Part shown: one piece after another, positions 56,374 to 64,000 of the stretch
Position numbering within the stretch: position 1 is the first letter of the stretch
Layout: the number at the start of each line of letters is the position of its first letter
From: Raphanus sativus
Lineage: Eukaryota > Streptophyta > Magnoliopsida > Brassicales > Brassicaceae
Assembly: GCF_000801105.2 (NCBI RefSeq)
Contig: NC_079516.1
Span: 43,938,908 to 44,002,907, forward strand
DNA length: 64,000 nucleotides
Reading direction: 5' to 3'
Made by a program: the position numbers and the translations under genes
Notes under the pieces: generated by a model
The model's database searches: none
The model's input: the letters and a program-made list of their open reading frames with translations, nothing else
What the model was told of the DNA's origin: nothing

Positions 56374-57146
56374 ATGGCGGATTTGAAAGATGAACGGGGA
56401 AACCCAATCCATCTAACCGACGCATACGGAAACCCGGTTCAGCTCAGCGATGAGTTCGGTAACCCCATGCACATAACCGGTGTCGCCAGCACTGCTCCTC
56501 AGTACAAGGATAGTGTTACCGGTAACATCGCAGAGTATCCAACCGAAGCACCACCAGCAGGAGTCGCTGCAGGCACCGGTGCAGCTGCCACCACGGCCGC
56601 AGGAGTCACTACTAGTGAAACCACCACGGGGCAGCAACACCATGGTTCGCTGGGAGAGCACCTTCGTCGGTCAGGAAGTTCATCAAGCTCTAGCTCGGTG
56701 AGATTCTTATGCATCTATGTAGTTTTTCTTATATAGTTTAAAAAGACTGATAGGGTTCTTGCATAGGATTTAATATAGATCGATATTGTCTGGTAGGACT
56801 TTTATTTTTGGGATTTATTTTGGATTAACTTATATGTAAACGGTTAACAGAATTATACATTTTTTTTATATGAGTTAACGTGTGTATGATCTTAAAATAT
56901 ATGAAGGAGGACGATGGACAAGGAGGAAGAAGAAAGAAGAGCATAAAAGACAAAATCAAAGATAAGCTCGGTGGCGGTAAGCACAAGGATGAACAAACGC
57001 CCAGCACTGCCACAACTACTGGACCCACCACCACAACCACCACCACCACCACCACTGGAGCCGCAGCCGACCAACACCATGAGAAGAAGGGCATTCTCGA
57101 GAAGATCAAGGAGAAACTCCCCGGCCACCACAACCACCACCCGTGA
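56374..57146 (+). CDS. Dehydrin (LEA group 2), Y2SK2-like
   Basis: Two exons, 56374-56697 and 56907-57146; 187 residues. Dehydrins are unfolded, hydrophilic proteins that protect membranes and enzymes in dry seeds and stress. Two Y-type segments are near the start (DAYGNPVQL and DEFGNPMHI, preceded by [10 protein letters not shown]). The serine tract (SGSSSSSSS) ends exon 1, exactly before the intron, and is followed by EDDGQGG, as is typical of S-segment dehydrin genes. Two K segments follow: [16 protein letters not shown] and the C-terminal [15 protein letters not shown]. Between them is a Thr-rich spacer with a TTTTTTTTTT run. The protein ends in a His-rich tail (GHHNHHP), which may bind metal. 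It corresponds to AT2G21490. The ABRE-bearing promoter fits ABA control. Confidence 0.96.
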
Positions 57147-59022
57147 AAACTCTGAAGTTGTGTTAGATTAATAAATCACTTTTTACCAATGTACATAGTT
57201 TCTTCTATCAATTATAAATGTCTGTCTAGTAAAAGTCTACTTGATTTCTGGTTCATAATGGTTTCCAGTTTGTGAGCTTGTATCTTGTTCATGCCTTCAT
57301 TTATAAAATATTGCATGTTTTGTTAGCATTTGTCCACTTGAAAACTTAGTCTACTCAAATATATTTAAATACATTAGTTATTTTAGAATTACTATACAAA
57401 ATATGTAAAATATATAAGATTTTTTGAAATTTTCTAAAATGCCTGAAAATATACAAATAATGAAAATAGTGCGGCAAAAAAGAAATAAATCATAAAAAAT
57501 AAAAGTATAAAATAACTAGAACAATAATCAGAATACTAAGACATCTGAAACATCTATTAGGTCTCAAATTTATATGCAATATTGTTTTTAGATTTTTAAA
57601 AATTAAAATATTAATGAATTTAAAATTAAAAATATTAAGGAATTAAAAATTTAAAACTAATTTGAATATATTATCTGAACTTGAACTGAATAGACAAAAT
57701 TCCAGACCACATTTTGGACTGAAATTTATAAGATTTAGCCAACTCAAATTTTCTGGAGATTTATTTATACAGATTAACTAAATATATTAATAATAATAAA
57801 ATTTATATTTAATCATTTAATTTAAAACTAAACATAACTATAAGAAATTGCATTAAAATAAAAATATGAATTCAATTTATTAATATCAAAACCAAAACGT
57901 TCACCTATAATCTTTTTATCGTCCTGCAGAGCTACCTGTATAGTTTAGAGAGCCATTCTAAATCTGTTTTTTATGACAAAAAAAATATTGTGTTTGGTTT
58001 TTGTGTGATACTTGACTTTACATTTAAATACAAAGAAAATGAGGATCGAAAATCTGGAATCCAAAAATTGAATTAGGAATGATCTGGAATTGATTCAGAA
58101 CCGAAAATTTAAAATTATCCTATCGAATCTTAAACTTCTAAATCTGAAAGATCCGAAACCCGAAATACCCGAACCGAACCGAAACCCGAAATGCCCAGGC
58201 CTAGGAGATACATAGTACTTTAGTTTTTTTCTTTTGGTGTAATGTACTTTAGTATCTTTTTTTGCTTTTAGTCTCCATTTTTGTAAAGATAAAGCCAGTT
58301 TGACAGTTTACCCAAAATGAAGCATTCGCTAATTATGACAAATATATCCTCAGATTCTTTTTCCAAATCCTTCATGGTTCTTCTCTTGGCCCTCTCCTTT
58401 TCCTAACCGGCTTGGCTTCAGAAGTTGTCATTGGTGGTGGACCAACCAACCGCTGAATGTAGATCAGCCGTTGACATTCTCTTTGATTGTGGAGCCAAGT
58501 CGTCAGCCAAAAAACCCCTTGAAGAGTTTCAAAAGTGACTGGCTGTGGATAAACAAATGAACGCAAAACTAAATACTCCAACTCCAATATGCATTTACTA
58601 CTCACCTTCCCCATGTTGTAGGTTGATGATAGGTTACCCATTTATAAGATTTTGTCTAAAAGCCTAAGTGAAGTTATTCCCTCTTATAATACCTAGTATT
58701 ACATGGTGTATGATGACCACATTCCGTAGATGAATTGAAAAAGTAGCTGAGAATTAAAATACAAGGAAGCTCTTAAGTTAGTGAAAACTGAAAATATTAC
58801 AGAAACTATGAAAGCAAAGTTGCTTTCTCTCGAGTTTGCTGAGCTCCTCTTCCAAAGGATCCTCTGTCCCTAAATAAATACTTTTAACCATCTGAGTAAT
58901 TACTTGCCCCCCTCATCAAAGAATCCCCTAATTCGTACATGTAATTCTCGTGACACAACCTCAGAAAGTTAGAAAGAACAAAAAGCAATGATCCAGAGAT
59001 CAGAGCTTAAAAAAAAGGACGC
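57147..59022. other. Spacer, in part repeat-derived
   Basis: 57350-58210 is extremely AT-rich and ends in a run of 'cccgaaatacccgaaccg'-like units (58155-58200), a sequence type common in Brassicaceae repeats. A minus-strand ORF of 89 codons (58372-58641) starts MGNLSSTYNMGK and ends KPVRKRRGPREEP; I cannot place it in a family and coding is doubtful. The SAE2 3' UTR is next to 59022. Arabidopsis AT2G21480 (receptor kinase) would lie in this interval and is absent. Confidence 0.4.
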
Positions 59023-62000
59023 CTATTCAACTCTTTTCTTCTTCTTGCTCACCATCACGGGATGTTCAATCTCCATGAGATCATCATCATCACTCTCCAC
59101 GTTCTCTGTTTCTTTCTTATGATTCTCGGGCTGAGTCTCAGAGAGTCTTCTCTTCTTAGAAGCCATCTCCGGTCCTGAGGAACTCTCTGTTACATCTACA
59201 GCCTTCTCATTCTCATTGTTTGATGTTGATGCGCTCTCGCCATTGGTAGCTGGAGATTGTGTCCATCCGGAGAGAACCATTCCTTCAGGTTCTTTTTCCT
59301 CGTCAAATTCTTCCCTGTGTGACATTAAAGAATAAGCAGATGATGATCGATGGAAGGACTATTACAAACCTTCCAGTACATTTTGAGAATAGATGTCTGA
59401 TGAAAACCCATGTCATATAACTAAAGCTTTCATGATTTGATGAAAAATTTCACCGATTTGTCTACGGTAAAATTCCCAGAAACCAAAACTGATACTGAAA
59501 CAGTATTCGAAAGGTTAAAAAGAAAAAGAACCTGTGCTTGACATTAATCTTGCAAGATAGCTCTTGCTGAAGATCTTCCACAGTGAGAATGCTTCCATTG
59601 ATAACGGGAGAAGGAAGTTCTGATAAAGACTGAAATAGAAACACAAAACATGTCAGAATGGCAACATCCCAGCCTGTATTTGACGAAAGTAAATTATAGA
59701 TCCAACCTTTTCAAGATTAGCATTGTAGTTTGCAACCATAATATCATCAAGATCATCACCAACTTCGTAAAGAAGTGATGCCCCATGCATAATCAATGGT
59801 AGGTTCATTCCAAGCTTGGCTGTGACAATTTTATCAACTAGATCCCGTAGTTTTGATTTCTGAGTATTGATCTCAAGTACTAGAGGGGTCTGTCAATATA
59901 AAAGGAGAAAAACCTGAGATTGGTAATGCAAGAAAATATAAGAAAAAATGCAGAAAACAAAAGTAATGCTTATACCTTGGAACAGACATAGCAAGCAGGG
60001 TTTGGTTCAAATGGCTCCACTGGCATAAGAAGCATCTTTCTGCTTGGGTGCTCTAAGCAATATGTCATTCTACAGAGAGACGTCAAACATAAAAATGATA
60101 TTAAAAAAGATATCAAAGACTCTGAAGCTTATGAAATAAAGACTTCAAAGTAACAAACCTGTACTTGTCCGCATCCTTCTTCAGTACTTTGATTGCTTCA
60201 ATAACAATCAAACCAGCAACAATGGCGTTAGTTGTAGCAACGGCATGAACAATGTTCCCAGCGATACCTTTGGCTTCAAAAAGACTGTGCAAAGGAATTC
60301 CAAAAGACTCAGCACGGATATTTGCAGCAGCAGTGACAAATTCTACAGCTAACTGGTCATCTTTGTCAAAAGTAAGGTGTCCTATTTCCTGTGGCAGCAT
60401 ATAGACAGAAACATAAATTAATCAGCAAACTGAAACTTTTATATATACGGAGAGAGTTCACAGAAACAACTACACAGACCTTCTTTCTCTTGGCGAAGAA
60501 CAACTTCAGTGCTTCCATAAACACTAGAGAATTCTGTGTTAGACCCCACAATTCCTGTGGATTCTTCAGACCAAGCAACGGCATGGCAGAGACCGTTGAA
60601 TCATCATCAGTAGCAGAACAATTCTGAGTGCTCCCATTTTGTTGAGACATACTTTCAGGCAAGACTTCCTTACTGTATATAGGCCTAGGTCTTCTACGAT
60701 TTTTCCATGTCTCCTCATTGGACAACGCCGCCTCAATGTTGTAACCAAACACATGATCATATATCTTTCTACCATACTGATCAATATCTTCATCTTCTGC
60801 ACGTTCGAACACATCTTCTGTTTCTTTGGATGAGCTAGCAGCGTTGTTGGCACGCACGTTAAGATCATTATCTTGATTCTTGTCGCCAAACAACTTCGCA
60901 AATAGTAGGTCTTTTGCCCACACGATACAGTGCACAAACTGTAGAGTCAAATCCAAAATTCATAGCACGTAAAAATCAAAGCACTACGTCCTAGGAAAGA
61001 CTATTCCAGATATAAAATGATTTCTCCGAGTTTCACAAAATTAGGGTAAACAATACAGTGTTAGTACCTTAGTTGGAGTGCTGGTTATTGTACAGACAGG
61101 ATATGTCTTTGGAGCAGGTTTGGTCTGGCACTCATAGCATTCTGTCTTTCCCTTCACGTGCACAGTTACCTGATTTGAACACAAAACAAGTATTACAAAG
61201 TCAGATAAAAGAGAGAAACGCTATCAGTTAGACCATTCAAGACTTAGCATTAGAGTGCATCTTAACTAATAGATTTTTCTTTAAGAGGGAAAAAGAACCT
61301 GTCCTAAGAAGCCAGTTGTGCCGCTTTCTACAAGAGGAACATCAGCTGCAAGACAGAGACGATTCACATGACGCCTTGCGTCCAAGTTATCCAGTCCGTT
61401 CAGAACAACATCAAACTGCTTGAAGAAATCGACATCGAACTCAGGATTCTTCACATTAGCATGGTGAGATCTTATGTTAATGTGAGGCCTAAATCTCAAG
61501 ACAGCATCTCTAGCAACCTGGTGATATGGCAAGAGAAAATATATATCAACTCTTAAGAACTGGTACTGGTACTGGTAGTATCCCTTGGAGTTAGCCAAAG
61601 AAGGGAGGGAAGAAAAAAAAAAACCTTAGCCTTGGACTGGCCAACATGAGAACGACGGAATAAAAATTGCCTATTGAGGTTACTGACTTCGATAGTGTCC
61701 ATGTCAATCTGTAATAATATAGCGCAAATTAAAAAAGTTAAAACTTGCAAGTTAAATCATGAATCTCCGACAACTCAAACTATGCATTGCCTAATCAAAA
61801 AGATGTAGACTTTGTCAATAACATAAAACCCCTAAACCTAAACCTAAAAATCAAAATTGGTGATTCAAAATGATTTGACCGTTCATCTGCTGTGAATACG
61901 ACATAGAAATTAAGGAGAAAGTGAGGAGGAAGTTACGATATGAATGTCTTGGAAACCAGAGAGAGCAAGAGTCTTGAGTAACTCGCAGCCAATCCCACCA

Positions 62001-62133
62001 GCTCCAACCATTAGCACTTTCGCCCCCTATAAACCAGAAATTTCAAAAATGCTTTTGATTGAAATTAAAAAAAAAAAAGAGAGTAGCTTTCAGAGCTTAC
62101 TTGAATGGCGGATTGTTGCTGCTGAGTATCCAT
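59023..62133 (-). CDS. SAE2: SUMO-activating enzyme subunit 2
   Basis: Eleven exons: 62133-62101, 62026-61937, 61708-61625, 61517-61299, 61169-61068, 60938-60480, 60388-60159, 60069-59976, 59889-59707, 59629-59532, 59314-59023; 627 residues. With SAE1 it adenylates SUMO and passes it to its own Cys, then to the E2 SCE1, in nucleus and cytosol. Seen: nucleotide loop [11 protein letters not shown] (G19-G24); [17 protein letters not shown]; zinc ligands C153, C156 and C432, C435; catalytic C168 in VCTITSTP; ubiquitin-like fold ([20 protein letters not shown]). The acidic/basic tail carries two likely nuclear signals ([17 protein letters not shown]). Exon 1 codes for only 11 residues. All introns are GT-AG. 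Single-copy essential in Arabidopsis (AT2G21470). Confidence 0.97.
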
Positions 62134-62556
62134 CGAAGGAGAAGTGGAGAAGACGGAGCTATACGCTAAGCGACGCTTCAGAGCAGAGTATCTTTCAAAT
62201 CGAGAGTAGCGAAATTTAGAAATTAGGGTTTATGTTGAAATATTGAAGAGACGGGAAAATTATAAGTCACAAAGAAGACTCCCCCTAACGTGGGGGCTTT
62301 TCTGTAAATTTCCTCTTCCGATTTATTATTTAGTTTGACTTTATATTATTACCGTATCAACTAACCAATAGATTATTCTTTTTCATTTTTTTTTGTCACC
62401 AATTAACCCAAATGATTTCTGAGGCTAAAACAAGTTGGATAAGTTTATTCTTCAAATATTTGTCGTTACCTCTTCTTCCTCATTAAGTTTTCATTAAACT
62501 ATCTCTACATCTTCTTCCACAAATTACTTGTTTTTGACCCAATTCAATGAACCATA
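62134..62556. other. SAE2 5' flank
   Basis: Leader and promoter of SAE2, including 'ttagggttta' (62223-62232; a telo-box on the minus strand) about 90 bp before the ATG, then spacer to the Helitron start. Confidence 0.55.
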
Positions 62557-63519
62557 TCTATCTTATTAAAGTAGAAGTACTTTAAGCTTCTTTTTGGTAA
62601 TAGGGATAGGAATCTTTAAAAAAAAAAATTTTGTTTGGTAACAAAGATAGTAGAGAATTTTGTCTTTTCCTTATTTAAATGATAGATTTAAGTATTTAAT
62701 GTCTTTTCCTAATTTAAATAATAGATTTGTTTAATAGAATGAATCTTAACCAAAATAAATTTCCTTATAGATTTTTTGTTAACATTTAATATTTTTTTAT
62801 TAATAAAAATAATTAAATAAAAATCGCACATCAAAATCAATTTATATATCATATAAATAAAATATAAAATATTTTATTTATAAATTGTTAGTATAACACT
62901 TTTATAATATAAGTCCAATTAGTTATAAATATTAGATTTTTATATGATACACTCTCATATAATAGACGATTAAATTCACATAATATAATTATTTAAAGTA
63001 ATAAATAAAATTTTTGTTTTAAAATGTTATGCTAACAATTTTGTTTTAAAATGTTATATATATATATGTAATATCATTAGAACAAAGAAAAAATTGAAGT
63101 GAAAGCAAATATTTATACGGCCACGGGTTAAACTATAGAAATAAATAACAATGGCGTAAGATATTTTTTTAACAAATTTATTTTAATTTCAAATATGTTT
63201 ATATCTTTTATGTATTTATAAATTATTTTATTTGTTATTAAGAATGCTAAGATTTTGGAATTGGAAAAAATTATGACCCATTTCTATATTATTTTAATTA
63301 GGAATTTAAAATTTATATCAAAATATTTTTTTAAACTTTTAATTTTTATTATAACTACAACTGTTAATTTTCAATCTGAATTTATGTTTAAATATTATAA
63401 ATATATCATTTATAAATAAAAAACTAAAAACATAAAATAAATACCCGCCCACATCATTTATAAATAAAAAATAAAAACATAAAATAAATACCCGCCCGGT
63501 TGGGCGGGTCAAGATCTAG
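62557..63519 (+). mobile_element. Non-autonomous Helitron, 963 bp
   Basis: Starts TCTATCTTATTAAAGTAGAA after A (62556); ends with hairpin cccgccc-ggtt-gggcggg (63491-63508), then TCAAGAT and CTAG at 63516-63519, before T (63520). No coding frame. The 50 bp before the hairpin are a tandem duplicate of the preceding 50 bp (about 63403-63452), including half of the hairpin stem (acccgccc). Its 5' end is close to that of the Helitron at 11421. Confidence 0.88.
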
Positions 63520-63564
63520 TAAGATCATTATTATCTGTGTAGTTTATGTGGATTTATAACGAAA

Positions 63565-64000
63565 CTAGATTTTGATCCGCGCTTTGGAAGCGCGGAATAT
63601 TTTTCGATTAAAAATTTCACTAATAATTTAACAAATATTTTGGTAATTTTTAAAGAGTGTGTATTTAAAATATTTTTGCATTTAAATCAGTGTTTTTAAA
63701 TTCAACCCGATTGTGATTATACCGGTTAATCCGGAGATCTGACAATTCAATTTAGGTTTTTAAAATATACATATTAAAAAAATCACTAAAACCCGAGACT
63801 AACCGATTGAACTGATGGATGACCGATATGTAATCTAATTGGATTTAAATTGTAATAGTTTCATAATTTGTAATCTTATAATCCAAATTTTAAAGTTCAT
63901 TATTTTGCAATTTTTGAAATTATAACGTTTCTACAAAATTTTAAAGAAAAATGATATATATAAAATAACTAAGATTAATTATTGTATTGTTTGGAAACAT
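63565..64000 (-). mobile_element. 3' end of a Helitron on the minus strand, cut by window
   Basis: On the minus strand the hairpin ccgcgcttccaaagcgcgg (63577-63595) is followed by ATCAAAAT and CTAG (63565-63568), then T, nearly the same end as the Helitron closing at 13141. The body runs to and past the right edge; no coding frame is visible. Confidence 0.75.

Noticed and set aside
59023..62133. Idea that DUF1985 and SAE2 form one SUMO-linked locus
   Set aside because: They are 53 kb apart, one is transposon-borne and lacks a protease; SAE2 is in its ancestral place.

Overview
This is a stretch of plant nuclear genome. Genes have many short GT-AG introns, intergenic DNA is very AT-rich, there is an intron-containing plant tRNA-Tyr gene, and plant transposons are abundant (MULE, Helitrons, Ty1/copia, a Ty3-type solo LTR, MITEs). 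The host genes run, in reversed order, like the Arabidopsis chromosome 2 block from about AT2G21630 down to AT2G21470. The proteins look close to, but not identical with, the Arabidopsis ones, so a Brassicaceae species, most probably Brassica or a near relative, is the best guess. The AGI names are from memory of these families and were not checked by a search.

Layout. 1-6.4 kb: a MULE-like transposon region with a MuDR-type transposase (cut by the left edge), two convergent GRF zinc-finger genes and a four-exon DUF1985 gene. 6.9-10.3 kb: a SEC23 COPII coat gene (-). 10.4-13.1 kb: two Helitrons lying 2 bp apart. 13.4-21.1 kb: RD2-type universal stress protein (-), pectinesterase 11 type (+), RER1B (-), ribosomal protein eS25 (-). 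21.7 kb: tRNA-Tyr(GUA). 22-29.7 kb: gene-poor, with a 1.18-kb solo LTR and a Helitron that appears to carry a decayed piece of a TFIIS/SPOC-domain gene. 30-40 kb: a membrane/coiled-coil protein of unknown function (+), an F-box/kelch gene (-), a decayed SEC14-type 3' fragment (+), a plastid-like FHA protein (-) and a SEC14-nodulin type lipid-transfer protein (-). 42.7-47.7 kb: a mini-Helitron and a 4.43-kb Copia element with two identical 133-bp LTRs, a TACAA target duplication and one frameshift. 48.9-57.1 kb: DnaJ-X protein (+), myristoylated RING protein (+) and Y2SK2-like dehydrin (+). 59.0-62.1 kb: SUMO-activating enzyme subunit SAE2 (-). 62.6-64 kb: one complete Helitron and the 3' end of another on the minus strand.

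Exon structures were built by hand from reading frame, GT/AG sites and family knowledge; every multi-exon model closes in frame. The genes are a conserved syntenic set rather than a pathway. They include secretory traffic (SEC23, RER1B, SEC14-type), stress response (RD2, DnaJ, dehydrin), the cell wall (pectinesterase), translation (eS25, tRNA-Tyr) and SUMO activation (SAE2). By memory of Arabidopsis, APL4, DHFR-TS3 and the AT2G21480 receptor kinase are missing and SFH3 is reduced to a fragment, as expected from gene loss after polyploidy. The novelty lies in the mobile DNA: the MULE cassette, the gene-carrying Helitron and the paired Helitrons.
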